Notes: a model not told the origin generated them from the sequence alone. A stretch of 64,000 nt of DNA from Gordonibacter pamelaeae (GCF_042665095.1 NZ_JBHTBV010000003.1), one strand, 5' to 3'. Positions 34,573 through 43,797 are shown, counted from the first letter of the stretch. Made by a program: numbers and translations.

Positions 34573-34899
34573 TTAAAACGCTATCTCTTCGTAGGCAAGG
34601 CCCTTATCCTCCGCAAGGTGATCAAAGAACTCCTCGCAATCGAATACCCTGATGGACGATTTCTCGAAGTCTTTCTGATTGCGCGTGACGATGGCATCTG
34701 CCTTCAGCTTGAGGGCAGATTGACATACGCACGCATCCTCGAAATCGCCCCAAGTCGAATCGAGCACAGCATCAACGTCGGCTTCGTTGAGCGAGCATAT
34801 ATGGACGTGCTTTCTCAAACGGCGCAGAGCCAGCTTCGCATCCTCAACCGCTATTCTTTCAGGACCGCTGGTGAGCAGAAAGAAGATATCGGTGATTTT
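34573..34899 (-). pseudogene. PIN-domain (VapC-like) toxin remnant, N-terminus missing
   Basis: From just inside an in-frame TAA at 34902 the sequence reads ITDIFFLLTSGPERIAVEDA, then WGDFEDACVCQSALKLKADA and IVTRNQKDF, the middle and end of a PIN nuclease. The N-terminal third with the first catalytic Asp (DTN) and the start codon are absent; YccF coding sequence begins 18 bp beyond. An internal ATG at 34818 exists but would give only the C-terminal half. No antitoxin gene is adjacent. AT content is higher than its neighbours, suggesting decay of an acquired gene. Confidence 0.78.
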
Positions 34900-34916
34900 T
34901 TATAGGGGAAGGGCTC

Positions 34917-35282
34917 CTACTTCCCGCGGACGACGGCGCCGAAGGGCAGCAGCGCGAGCTTCGCCTGCTTGAAGCACTGGAGGCCGAAGGGGATGCCGAT
35001 GACGGTGATGCACAACAGTACGCCGTTGAGCAGGGCCTCGAGGGCAAGGAAGACGCCGCCGAATATGAACCAGAGCACGTTGAGGATGGCGGAGCCGGCT
35101 CCGCCGCCGTACTCGACCTCCTTGCCGAACGGGAAGAACGCGAGGCCGGCCATCTTGAAGCACTGCGTGCCCACCGGGATGCCCACGATGGTGATGCACC
35201 ACAGCGCGCCGACGAGAACCCAGCTCACGCCCTGCCAAAGCCCCGCGAAGATGAACCACAGTATGTTGCCGATAACGCTCAT
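34917..35282 (-). CDS. YccF domain-containing membrane protein
   Basis: This 121-residue protein contains two YccF repeats, each with NILWFIFAG or NVLWFIFGG, then ITIVGIPVGTQCFKMA or ITVIGIPFGLQCFKQA, and about four membrane helices. ATG 35282 begins MSVIGNILWF, the usual family start. YccF function is not established. It stands alone between the PIN remnant and the tlyA region. Confidence 0.93.
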   Translation of the reverse strand: MSVIGNILWFIFAGLWQGVSWVLVGALWCITIVGIPVGTQCFKMAGLAFFPFGKEVEYGGGAGSAILNVLWFIFGGVFLALEALLNGVLLCITVIGIPFGLQCFKQAKLALLPFGAVVRGK

Positions 35283-35375
35283 GTCTCGTCCTTTCCCCCT
35301 GTCGCCCAGCGAGTATGGCACACCAAGGCGCCCGAAGGGGAAACCGTTACCGCATCATAAGCAATGAACACGAGA

Positions 35376-35429
35376 GGTGCGGGGTGCGGGGTGCGGGGTG
35401 CGGGGTGCGGGGTGCGGGGTGCGGGGTGC
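35376..35429. repeat. Heptanucleotide tandem repeat (GGGGTGC) x7 plus partial
   Basis: Seven exact copies of GGGGTGC run from 35381 to 35429, preceded by a partial GGTGC. The array ends 5 bp before the stop codon of tlyA, in its 3' untranslated region. Such simple arrays vary in copy number between strains. Confidence 0.95.
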
Positions 35430-35434
35430 GCCGG

Positions 35435-36172
35435 TCAGGCGCTTTCCCCGTACACGGCGCGCACAAGGTACTCCACGTTGCCCTCGGGGCCGGTGATGGG
35501 CGACTCCACTACGCCGGTCGTGCGGAAGCCCGCGTCCTCGAGGGCCGCGCGCACCTCCTCGACCACGCGCCCGCGCACGGTCTCGTCGCGCACCACGCCG
35601 CCCTCCGCCTCGCCGGGGCGCGACTCGAACTGCGGCTTCACCAGCCCCAGGAACACGCTTCCCTCCCGGGAGAGCCGCGCGAACACGGGCGCGAGCTGCG
35701 CCAGGCCGATGAAGCTCAAGTCGGCCACGAGCACGTCGAACGGCGCGCCGAGCGCGGCGGGGTCGGCCAGCTTGATGTTCGTGCGCTCGAACACGGCCAC
35801 GCGCCCATCCTGCCGAAGCCGCCACGCCAGCTGGCCGTAGTTCACGTCGACGCAGGCCACGCTGGCCGCCCCGGCCTGCAGCAGGCAGTCGGTGAAGCCG
35901 CCGGTGGACGAGCCTATGTCGATGCAGCGCAGGCCGGACACGTCCTGCCCGTACGCGTCGAGCGCGCCCTGCAGCTTGTGCCCGCCCCGCGACACGAACC
36001 GACGCCGCCCGCGCACCCTGATCTCGGCATCGGGCGCCACCTTCAGGGCGGCGCTCGTGGCGTACACGCCGTCCACCTTCACCTCGTGCGCCAGCACGGC
36101 GCGCAGCGCGGCATCCGCATCGGGAAAATAGCCCTGCTCAACAAGCAGCGTATCGAGTCTCGTCTTCTTCAT
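35435..36172 (-). CDS. tlyA: TlyA family 23S/16S rRNA (cytidine-2'-O)-methyltransferase
   Basis: The 245-residue protein has an N-terminal S4 RNA-binding domain (KKTRLDTLLVEQGYFPDADA) and an FtsJ-type SAM domain. The latter shows KLQGALDAYG, CIDIGSSTGGFTDCLLQAGA, DVNYGQLAW and VADLSFIGL. TlyA methylates rRNA ribose in both subunits in mycobacteria and confers capreomycin sensitivity there. ATG 36172 (MKKTRLD) is chosen; the longer frame to 36211 lacks a ribosome site. A heptamer repeat array follows directly after the stop. Confidence 0.93.
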   Translation of the reverse strand: MKKTRLDTLLVEQGYFPDADAALRAVLAHEVKVDGVYATSAALKVAPDAEIRVRGRRRFVSRGGHKLQGALDAYGQDVSGLRCIDIGSSTGGFTDCLLQAGAASVACVDVNYGQLAWRLRQDGRVAVFERTNIKLADPAALGAPFDVLVADLSFIGLAQLAPVFARLSREGSVFLGLVKPQFESRPGEAEGGVVRDETVRGRVVEEVRAALEDAGFRTTGVVESPITGPEGNVEYLVRAVYGESA

Positions 36173-36226
36173 GGGCACCAGTATAGCGCATGCGGCAGCC
36201 TCGTCGCGCACTGCCGCGCAGCGCGC

Positions 36227-36286
36227 CTTAACGCGATCTTAACCGCTGGCGCCGGCTTCTTCAGCGCGTCTTAACGCGCCCTTGGC
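36227..36286. promoter_or_regulatory. OmpR/PhoB-type direct repeats upstream of the kdpDE region
   Basis: CTTAAC occurs at 36227 and 36238, and again at 36270 with a degenerate CTTGGC at 36281. Both pairs have the 11-bp spacing bound by tandem dimers of OmpR-family regulators. Further copies, CTTAAT (36518) and CTTAAC (36538), lie before kdpD. KdpE is the obvious candidate, by proximity only. Confidence 0.5.
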
Positions 36287-36322
36287 TAAGCTTGAGAGGC
36301 GCACCGGGGAAAGGAGTTCGCC

Positions 36323-36451
36323 ATGTCGGCATTGGACCTGCTCTTCGCGCTGCTGGGCATTGCAGCGCTTGCGGGAGCGGGAGCGTTCGTCTCGTTCCTG
36401 CTGCTGGTCGAGCGTGCCGGCCGCGCCTGGCGCATCAGGCTTCCCTGGTAG
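36323..36451 (+). CDS. 42-residue membrane peptide upstream of kdpD
   Basis: ATG 36323 has an excellent ribosome site (GGAAAGGAG, 6 bp away), and the frame ends with TAG at 36449-36451. The product begins MSALDLLFALLGIAALAGAG, has one helix of about 26 residues and ends in a basic, amphipathic tail with Trp (WRIRLPW). It is about 130 bp upstream of kdpD in the same direction. It recalls KdpF in size and topology but not clearly in sequence, so a KdpF-like or KdpD-modulating role is only a guess. Confidence 0.6.
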   Translation: MSALDLLFALLGIAALAGAGAFVSFLLLVERAGRAWRIRLPW

Positions 36452-36580
36452 CGGGCGGCGCCCTGCAGCGGAGCAGCGCGCCGCCCGCAGCGCGCTACCG
36501 CACGATCTTCATGCTTTCTTAATGCCAGAACCATGACCTTAACGCCGCGCTCATGGGCGCAGGCGTATGATGGGCCCGCT

Positions 36581-39436
36581 ATGGAGACATCTTCGACAGA
36601 GCCGATCCGGCCCAACCCCGACAACCTGCTGCGGGCCATCGCAGCAGACGCGGGCGCCTGCGCGCGCGGCGATAACGAGCGGCGCGGCCGCCTCAAGATA
36701 TTCTTCGGCTACGCGGCCGGCGTGGGCAAGACCTACGCCATGCTCGAGGCGGCCCACGCGGCGAAGGAGCACGGCCGCGACGTGGTGGTGGGCTACATCG
36801 AGCCCCATACGCGCCCCGACACGCTCGCGCTGCTGGACGGCCTGGAGCAGCTGCCCGTACGCGAGATCCCGTACAAGGGCATCACGCTGCGCGAGTTCGA
36901 CGTGGACGCGGCCCTCGCGCGCAAGCCCGGCCTCATCCTCGTGGACGAGCTGGCCCACACGAACGCCCCCGGCAGCCGCCACGCCAAACGCTACCGCGAC
37001 GTGGAAGAGCTGCTGCACGCGGGCATCGACGTTTTCACCACCGTGAACGTGCAGCACCTGGAAAGCCTGAACGACAAGGTGTCCGCCACCACCGAGGTGG
37101 TGGTGCAGGAGCGCATCCCCGACCGCATCTTCGACTACGCCTCGTCGGTGGAGCTGGTGGACCTTGATCCCGACGACCTCGTGGAGCGTCTGGAGGGCGG
37201 CAAGATCTACGGCGCCGAGCGCGCCGAGACGGCGCTCGCGAACTTCTTCTCCAAGAAGAACCTCGCCTACCTGCGCGAGCTGGCCCTGCGCCGCACGGCC
37301 GACCGCCTGAACCGCAACCTCGAGCGCGGCCTGGGGCGCGCTGCGGGCGACGCCGGCGACGACGTGCTCGTGCACGTGAGCCCTTCCGCCGGCAACGCCA
37401 CCGTCATCCGCGCCGCGGCGCGCCTGGCCGCCGCCTACCACGGCACGCTCACGGCGCTGGTAGTGGAGCCCGTCGACGATCAGAAGCCCTCCAAGGAAGA
37501 CGCCCGCGCGCTGCACGCGAACGTGGAGCTGGCCGAGGAGCTGGGGGCGCATGTGGTGACCGTCTACGGCGACGACCTGGCGCTCCAGATAGCCCAGTAC
37601 GCGCTCTCGGGCACCATCTCGAAAACCGTCATCGGCTCGTCCGAGAACAGCCGCAAGCGCACGCTGCCCTTCCTGCCCCCGCGCGAGTCCGTGGGAAGCC
37701 GTTTGGCGAAGCTGTCCTGCACGGCCGACGTCGTGGTCATCGCCGACCGGCACGAGGCCCGCCCCACGTCCAGCCGGCCCCTGACCGCGCGCTTCAAGCC
37801 CACGCGCACCGACTTCGCCGCCGCCTTCCTGGCTCTCGTAGGCGCCACGACGCTCGGGCTCCTGCTGCACGAGGCAGGGCTCGCCAGCAGCACGGTCCTT
37901 GCCGTCTACCTGATGGCGGTGCTGCTTGGCTCGCTCAAGGCCGACAGCTTCTTCTACAGCATCTTGGTCTCGCCGCTTGCCGTGGTCCTGTTCAACTACT
38001 TCTTCCAAATGCCGCGCTTCACACTGACGGCATACGGGCTGAACTACCCGTTCACGTTCGCGTTCCTGTTCGTCACGTCCATGGTGGTGTCGTCGCTGAC
38101 CATCCGCATGCGCCACGAGGCGCAGATGAACGCCCGCAAGGCCTACCGCACCGAGGTGCTGCTGGAAACCGAGCATCGCCTGCAGGAGGCGAACGGCGTG
38201 GACAGCATCCTGTCCACCACGGCCGAGCAGGTCATCAAGCTGCTGCGCACCACCGTGGTCATCTACCAGGTATCTCCCAGCGGCCGGCTGCTCGACCCCA
38301 TCCCCTTCGCCTCGGGCAACCCCGACGAGGACGTGACCATGACGTCGCTCGTGGGCGACGACGAGCGCGCCGTGGCCGCCTGGGTGGCCGGCAACAACAA
38401 GCGCGCCGGCAAGGGAACGGGCACGCTCATGAACACACGCTGCCTCTACCTGTCCATACGCGGCAAGGATACCGTGGTGGGCGTGGCCGGCATCGTGCTG
38501 GCCGACGAGGACCTGGACGCGTTCGAGAAGAACCTGCTGCTGGTCATGCTGGACGAATGCGGCCAGGCCGTGGAGCGCGAGCGGTCGGCAGAGGACGCGC
38601 ATCGCATCCGCCTGAAAGCCGAGCAGGAGAGCCTGCGCGCGAACCTGCTGCGCAGCATCTCGCATGACCTGCGCACGCCGCTCACCAGCATATCCGGCGA
38701 CGCGTCTATCCTGCTGTCGAGCGCCGACGTGCTCACGGACGACAAGAAGCGCGCCATCTACACCGACATCTACGAGGACGCGCTGTGGCTGGTGAACCTC
38801 GTGGAGAACCTGCTGGTGGTCACCCGGCTGGATAACGGCACCATGACGCTCAAGACCGAGCCGGAGCTCGTGGAGGACGTGATACGCGAGGCGTTCCACC
38901 ACCTGAACCGCAAGGCCGCGCTGCACGATGTGCGCGTGGAGGTGGACGATCCGCTGCTCATGGCCCAGATGGACGGGCGCCTTATCATGCAGGTCATCAT
39001 CAACCTGGTGAACAACGCGGTGACGTACACGCCGGAAGGCTCGCGCATCACCGTGTCCGCCCGGCGCGCGGAACGCGGGCAGCAGCCTGGCTCCATGGGG
39101 CTCGTGGCGGTATCCGTCGCCGACGACGGACCCGGTATCGCGCCGGCCGACCGCACCGAGATATTCACGATGTTCTACAAGGGGAAGAACGTGGGCAGCG
39201 ACGCGCGGCGCGGCATGGGCCTGGGGCTCGCGCTGTGCAAGTCCATCGTGGAGATCCACGGCGGCACCATCGCCGTGGACGCGCTCCCCGAAAAGGAGCG
39301 CACCTCCCCCGACCGGCCGGGCACCGTCATCACGTTCACGCTTCCTGCGGTAGAATACGAGGCGGACCATGCAGAGGCCGAGCAGCGGGCGGCAGCCGTC
39401 GCCGCAGGAGCATACGACGAAGGAGGGGGCGCATGA
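36581..39436 (+). CDS. kdpD: Sensor histidine kinase KdpD
   Basis: The 951-residue kinase has the full KdpD order. The N-terminal KdpD domain has Walker A GYAAGVGKTYAML near residue 45 and DELAHTNAPGSRH. A universal-stress-protein-like domain spans about 265-390, four membrane helices (DUF4118) about 415-515, then a GAF region. HisKA has His695 in SISHDLRTPLTS, and the HATPase shows INLVNNAVTYTP and GLGLALCKSIVE. KdpD senses potassium limitation and phosphorylates KdpE. Its stop overlaps the kdpE start. The KdpFABC pump genes are not in this window. Confidence 0.95.
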   Translation: METSSTEPIRPNPDNLLRAIAADAGACARGDNERRGRLKIFFGYAAGVGKTYAMLEAAHAAKEHGRDVVVGYIEPHTRPDTLALLDGLEQLPVREIPYKGITLREFDVDAALARKPGLILVDELAHTNAPGSRHAKRYRDVEELLHAGIDVFTTVNVQHLESLNDKVSATTEVVVQERIPDRIFDYASSVELVDLDPDDLVERLEGGKIYGAERAETALANFFSKKNLAYLRELALRRTADRLNRNLERGLGRAAGDAGDDVLVHVSPSAGNATVIRAAARLAAAYHGTLTALVVEPVDDQKPSKEDARALHANVELAEELGAHVVTVYGDDLALQIAQYALSGTISKTVIGSSENSRKRTLPFLPPRESVGSRLAKLSCTADVVVIADRHEARPTSSRPLTARFKPTRTDFAAAFLALVGATTLGLLLHEAGLASSTVLAVYLMAVLLGSLKADSFFYSILVSPLAVVLFNYFFQMPRFTLTAYGLNYPFTFAFLFVTSMVVSSLTIRMRHEAQMNARKAYRTEVLLETEHRLQEANGVDSILSTTAEQVIKLLRTTVVIYQVSPSGRLLDPIPFASGNPDEDVTMTSLVGDDERAVAAWVAGNNKRAGKGTGTLMNTRCLYLSIRGKDTVVGVAGIVLADEDLDAFEKNLLLVMLDECGQAVERERSAEDAHRIRLKAEQESLRANLLRSISHDLRTPLTSISGDASILLSSADVLTDDKKRAIYTDIYEDALWLVNLVENLLVVTRLDNGTMTLKTEPELVEDVIREAFHHLNRKAALHDVRVEVDDPLLMAQMDGRLIMQVIINLVNNAVTYTPEGSRITVSARRAERGQQPGSMGLVAVSVADDGPGIAPADRTEIFTMFYKGKNVGSDARRGMGLGLALCKSIVEIHGGTIAVDALPEKERTSPDRPGTVITFTLPAVEYEADHAEAEQRAAAVAAGAYDEGGGA

Positions 39437-40149
39437 CCGACGCAGCCGAGGGCCACGGCGCCTTCACCGTCCTCATCGTGGAGGATGACAACGCCGTGAA
39501 GAGCCTTATCGCCACGGCACTCAAGGTGCAGGGCTACCGCCTGCTCGAAGCCGGCACGGGAGGGGCCGCGCTGCTGGAGGCCACCACGAAGAACCCCGAT
39601 GTCATCATCCTGGACCTGGGGCTGCCCGATGCCGACGGCATCGACCTCATCCGCCAGGTGCGCACGTGGTCGCACACCCCTATCATCGTGGTGTCCGCGC
39701 GCACCGAGGACGCCGACAAGGTGGCCGCGCTGGATGCCGGCGCCGACGACTACCTCATCAAGCCGTTCTCGGTGGAGGAGCTGCTGGCGCGCCTGCGCGT
39801 GGCCACGCGGCGCCTGGCGGCCGATTCCGGCACCGACCGCGACGGCCCCGTCTACGAGAACGGCGACCTGCGCATCGACTACGCGGCCCGCACCGTGACC
39901 CTGGCCGGCGAGGAAGTGCACCTCACCCCCATCGAGTACAAGCTGCTGGCGCTTCTGGCCCGCAACACCGGCAAGGTGCTCACGCACAACGCCATCCTCA
40001 AAGAGGTGTGGGGGAACGCCCTGGCCAGCGACCTGCCGTCGCTGCGCGTGTTCATGGCCACCCTGCGCAAGAAGATCGAGCGCGACCCGGCCCACCCCGC
40101 CTACCTCCAGACCCACGTGGGCATCGGCTACCGCATGCTGCGGAAGTGA
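39433..40149 (+). CDS. kdpE: Response regulator KdpE
   Basis: The 238-residue OmpR-family regulator has a receiver with acidic pocket VEDDN, acceptor Asp in VIILDLGLPDADG near residue 59, and Lys in YLIKPFS. A winged-helix DNA-binding domain follows (LTPIEYKLLALLARNTGKVL, and GIGYRM at the end). ATG 39433 overlaps the kdpD stop (ATGA), so the pair is co-translated. Likely targets include the CTTAAC direct repeats upstream of its own operon. Confidence 0.95.
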   Translation: MTDAAEGHGAFTVLIVEDDNAVKSLIATALKVQGYRLLEAGTGGAALLEATTKNPDVIILDLGLPDADGIDLIRQVRTWSHTPIIVVSARTEDADKVAALDAGADDYLIKPFSVEELLARLRVATRRLAADSGTDRDGPVYENGDLRIDYAARTVTLAGEEVHLTPIEYKLLALLARNTGKVLTHNAILKEVWGNALASDLPSLRVFMATLRKKIERDPAHPAYLQTHVGIGYRMLRK

Positions 40150-40192
40150 GCACCTTTCACCTGTCGAAGCACAGGGAGGAGCTTGTCGGCGG

Positions 40193-42451
40193 TCAGTCTC
40201 GGAACGCGCCCTCGTCCGGCGCCCCCGTTTCCAGCAGCCGGTAGAACTCCTCGGGCGGCACGGGGCGTGAGAACACGAAGCCCTGCACCATGTCGCACTC
40301 GGTCGTGCGGAGGAACGCCAGCTGCTTGGGCGTCTCCACGCCCTCCATGACGGTTTCCATGCGCAGCTCCCGAGCCATGGTGATGACGAAGCGCACCACC
40401 GTCTCCTCCGTGCCGGGAAGCGAGCTCTCCAGCAGGAACTCGCGGTCGAGCTTCAGCACGTCGGCGGGCAGGTCCTTCAGCACGTTGAGCGACGATTGCC
40501 CCGAGCCGAAATCGTCGATGGCGCAGCGGAAGCCAGCGCGGCGCATGCCCTCCATGATGCCGAACACGCCGTGCAGGTCCTCTATGACGATGCTCTCCGT
40601 GAGCTCCAGCTCGCACAGCCCGTCGGGAATGCCGTACTCGTCCTTGATGCGCACGTAGGTGGGCAGGAAATCGGGCCGATGCAGATGCAGCCGCGACACG
40701 TTCACCGAGATGGGCACCACGGGCAGCCCGGCGTCCAGGCGGGCGCGCAGGTCGCGGCACACGCTCTCGAACACGAACTCGTCGAGCCGCAGGATGAACC
40801 CGTTCTGCTCGAACAGCGGGATGAACTCGTCGGGTCCCACGATGCCCTCGTCGGGACGCCTCCAGCGCACGAGCGCCTCGCCGCCCAGCACGCACGTGCC
40901 CGCCACGTCGTACTTCGGCTGCACGAGGTGGAAGAACTCGCCCTGCGCGAGCGCCCCTTCCATCGACCGCTCCAAATCGGCTCGGCGCAGCAGGGCGTCG
41001 CGCATGGGCTTGCTGTAGGCGCATGGCGTGATGCCGCGCTTGCGCGACTCGTTCTGGGCGATGCGCGCGCGGTCCATGAGCTCGTTGACGTCGCGCGCAT
41101 CGGGCGCGTCCTCCGAACAGCACAGGCCGATGTGCAGCGAGAGCGGCTTGCCGTTGCCCACGATGCCCCGCGCGCGCTCGGCCACGCGCCTGCACGCGTC
41201 CAGCGCTTCCTCGCAGCGCGCGTACGGAAGCAGCAATAGGAAATTGTCGGCCGAAAGGCGCGCCGCAATGCCGTCCCTGCCCGCCTCGTCGCACAGGATG
41301 GCGGCGAGTTCCCGCAGCACCTCGTCGCCGCGCTCATAGCCGTCGACGTCGTTGATGAGCTTGAAGTTGTCGATGTCGACGCACACCGCCGCCGCCCCGT
41401 CCGAGCCGCCGCGGCCGAGCTCCGCAAGCCGCTCATCGCCCTCGAGCGCAAACTTGGCGGCACTGTACAGCCCGGTCAGGTCGTCGTAGAACGCCATACG
41501 CTCGATCTCGCGCCGATGTGCGCGGCTGCCCCGCCAGTACACCGCCAGCACGATGCCCAAACCCGCGATGATGACGAGGCACAGCAGCAACGTGGCGTTG
41601 ATGATGGCGTTCGCCTGCTCCATAACCACGTCGTTGGGAATGATGGACACCACATCCCAGCCGTCCGTGCCGGCGAGCGGCGTGTAACAGAACACGTAGT
41701 CGTCTCCATGGTACGAGAACAGCGCCACGCCACGCGCGTTCTGCTCGAGCGCGGCCCGGAACGACTCGACGTCCGCCTCGTCGTTGCCCTCGTAGCCCAC
41801 GATGTCGTAGATGTTCGAGAACGTGCGGTTGCTGTTGCGGTGCTGCGAGCGCATGACCACGTCGCCTTCGGTGTTCACAACGTATGAGAAGCCGCTGCCG
41901 TTGTAGAACGACAGAGAGAACCGCGCCTCCATGTCGTTGAGCGGCCGGGCTTTGCGCACGATGCCCGGCGTGCCGTCGGAGAACGCGAAGCGCTCGTAGA
42001 CGCCGATCATGTTGCTGCCCGTGCGCTCGTCCAGAAACGGCTCCATGACCCCTCTCTCGCCAGCCGTCTCCGCAAGGACGAGCTGCTCGGCAGTGAGGTT
42101 CGCCGCGCTGTCGTTGTCTGTACGGTACACGGCGCCCGTGACGAGATTCGCGCACACGTACACCGTGCCGTCGTTGCCCGCGCCGAACAGCGCCAGCTTC
42201 TCCGCCATACGCGCCTCGTCGTCGGGATGCTGCAGCGACAGCTCCGATGCGAACAGGTCGAGCGTGTCGAGATCTTTCCCGAAGTACGTGTCCAGGGCAT
42301 GCTGGCCCTGCTCCGTCACCTCCAGCACGTCGGTCACGGACTTCTCCCACAGCGAATCCTGCACGAAACGCGCGAACAGCACCGTGCCGGCGATCACGGC
42401 CACGGAGACCAGCGTCACGAGGATCGAGATGAGCGTCTTCCGCGACTTCAT
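40193..42451 (-). CDS. Membrane Cache-GGDEF(degenerate)-EAL cyclic-di-GMP phosphodiesterase
   Basis: The 752-residue protein has membrane helices at about residues 8-28 and 292-312 flanking a dCache-like extracytoplasmic sensor. The GGDEF domain retains FYDDLTGLYSAAKF and VDIDNFKLIND but its signature is ARLSADNF instead of GGDEF (near residue 398), so cyclase activity is unlikely. The EAL domain is intact: GGEALVRW near 523, IDDFGSGQSSLN and ADVLKLDREF. It should hydrolyse c-di-GMP. The start codon overlaps the stop of the solute-binding protein gene (TGATG), implying a joint sensory unit. Confidence 0.9.
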   Translation of the reverse strand: MKSRKTLISILVTLVSVAVIAGTVLFARFVQDSLWEKSVTDVLEVTEQGQHALDTYFGKDLDTLDLFASELSLQHPDDEARMAEKLALFGAGNDGTVYVCANLVTGAVYRTDNDSAANLTAEQLVLAETAGERGVMEPFLDERTGSNMIGVYERFAFSDGTPGIVRKARPLNDMEARFSLSFYNGSGFSYVVNTEGDVVMRSQHRNSNRTFSNIYDIVGYEGNDEADVESFRAALEQNARGVALFSYHGDDYVFCYTPLAGTDGWDVVSIIPNDVVMEQANAIINATLLLCLVIIAGLGIVLAVYWRGSRAHRREIERMAFYDDLTGLYSAAKFALEGDERLAELGRGGSDGAAAVCVDIDNFKLINDVDGYERGDEVLRELAAILCDEAGRDGIAARLSADNFLLLLPYARCEEALDACRRVAERARGIVGNGKPLSLHIGLCCSEDAPDARDVNELMDRARIAQNESRKRGITPCAYSKPMRDALLRRADLERSMEGALAQGEFFHLVQPKYDVAGTCVLGGEALVRWRRPDEGIVGPDEFIPLFEQNGFILRLDEFVFESVCRDLRARLDAGLPVVPISVNVSRLHLHRPDFLPTYVRIKDEYGIPDGLCELELTESIVIEDLHGVFGIMEGMRRAGFRCAIDDFGSGQSSLNVLKDLPADVLKLDREFLLESSLPGTEETVVRFVITMARELRMETVMEGVETPKQLAFLRTTECDMVQGFVFSRPVPPEEFYRLLETGAPDEGAFRD

Positions 42452-43797
42452 CAGGATGCATCCGCCCCCTCGGCCAGCAGGCTGCGCAGCTGGTCCTCGG
42501 CTTGGGCGGCCGTCGCGCCCCCGAGCAGGGAAACCACGCTCTGACGCAGCGCGCCCCAGACGGGCAGGAGGATGTTGTCGTCCGCGCCCACGACCGCGCC
42601 CGCAGCGAACGCGCCGGCCAGCGGCTGCAGCGGGGCGTCGTCGGGGGCGGCGTTGCCCTCCAGCGGGCTGAACGAGCACTGGCTGTTCGCGAAGCGCTCG
42701 ATGGCGGACGGCTGGGTGAGGAAGGCCGCGAACTCCTTGGCCTCTTCGACATGGGCGCTGTTCGCGTTCACGCTTACCCGCGTGTCGACGTTGACCACGA
42801 GCACGGGCCGGTCTTCGAGGACCGGATAGGGGTGCACCTCGTACGCCAGGTCCGGCGCCATGTCGTGCACGCGCACCGAGGCCCAGGCGCCCGTGAGCAT
42901 GAACGGGTAGCGGCCAGTGGCGAACTGGTCCAGGTCGTCAGAGGTCTTCTCCGTATCCAGGGCCGTGCCAGCGTCCACGTAGCCGCGCTCCACGATGCGC
43001 TCCACCAGCTCCAAGCCGGGGCGCAGCTGGACGGCCAACGCATCGGGATCGGCGCTCAGGGCGGCAACGCGCTCGCGCACGTTGTCGGCGGCGTACACCT
43101 CCGCCATGCCCCGTGCGATGGCGAGCGTCTTGAGCGAGATGTCGTTGTTCGTAACGAGCGGCGTGACGCCGTCGGCAAGGAACGCGTCGCAGGCGCGCTC
43201 GAACTCCGCCAGCGTGCGCGGCGCCTCGATGCCGTGTGCGGCCAGCAGATCGGTGTTGCAGTACAAGCCGAACGCCGAGATGGACGTGGGCACGTACAGG
43301 ATGGCACCGCCCGCCTCCATCTGGTCCAGCGCGAGCCTGCTGAACGTGGAGATGGTGGGCAGGTCGGCCAAATCGGCCAGATAGCCCTTCTTCTCGAACG
43401 ACAGGGCCGTGTCGTGGTCGATCATGAACACGTCATCTCCGCTGCCCGAATCGAGCCGCTTGACCAGCGCCTCGTAGTACGGCAGGCTCTTGATGCCCTC
43501 GTAGGACACCGAGACGTTCGGGTACTCGTCCATGTAGTCGCGCAAGATGTCCTCGATGGCGGCCACATTGAGGGGCTCGTACTTGAAGCCGAAGAATGTG
43601 AGCCGCATGTCGACCACCTCGTCGCCCGCAGTGCCCACGACAACGTTCTTGCTGGTGGAGCAGCCGGGAAGGGCCGGCGCAAGCGCGGCCGCCAAGCCGA
43701 GCGCCGATGCCGCCAAGAAGCCGCGACGCGTGAGGGCGCGCGATGCCGAGGGCACGCGGACGCACGCCCCGTCCGAGGCGCGAGCTTCCTCATGCAT
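42451..43797 (-). CDS. Extracellular solute-binding lipoprotein (family 1) coupled to the EAL protein
   Basis: The 448-residue protein has a signal with twin arginines (TRRGFLAASALG) and a lipobox ending LPGC near residue 46. The mature part matches family-1 ABC binding proteins (sugar type): NVSVSYEGIKSLPYYEALVK, FMIDHDTALSF and YCNTDLLAAHGIEAPRTLAE. No permease or ATPase gene is nearby; instead the stop overlaps the start of the Cache-EAL phosphodiesterase. It therefore more likely presents a ligand to that sensor than feeds a transporter. A TTG at 43815 with AAGGA upstream is an alternative start. Confidence 0.86.
   Translation of the reverse strand: MHEEARASDGACVRVPSASRALTRRGFLAASALGLAAALAPALPGCSTSKNVVVGTAGDEVVDMRLTFFGFKYEPLNVAAIEDILRDYMDEYPNVSVSYEGIKSLPYYEALVKRLDSGSGDDVFMIDHDTALSFEKKGYLADLADLPTISTFSRLALDQMEAGGAILYVPTSISAFGLYCNTDLLAAHGIEAPRTLAEFERACDAFLADGVTPLVTNNDISLKTLAIARGMAEVYAADNVRERVAALSADPDALAVQLRPGLELVERIVERGYVDAGTALDTEKTSDDLDQFATGRYPFMLTGAWASVRVHDMAPDLAYEVHPYPVLEDRPVLVVNVDTRVSVNANSAHVEEAKEFAAFLTQPSAIERFANSQCSFSPLEGNAAPDDAPLQPLAGAFAAGAVVGADDNILLPVWGALRQSVVSLLGGATAAQAEDQLRSLLAEGADAS

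Noticed and set aside
35376..35429. CRISPR-like array
   Set aside because: The 7-bp units have no spacers; it is a simple tandem repeat.
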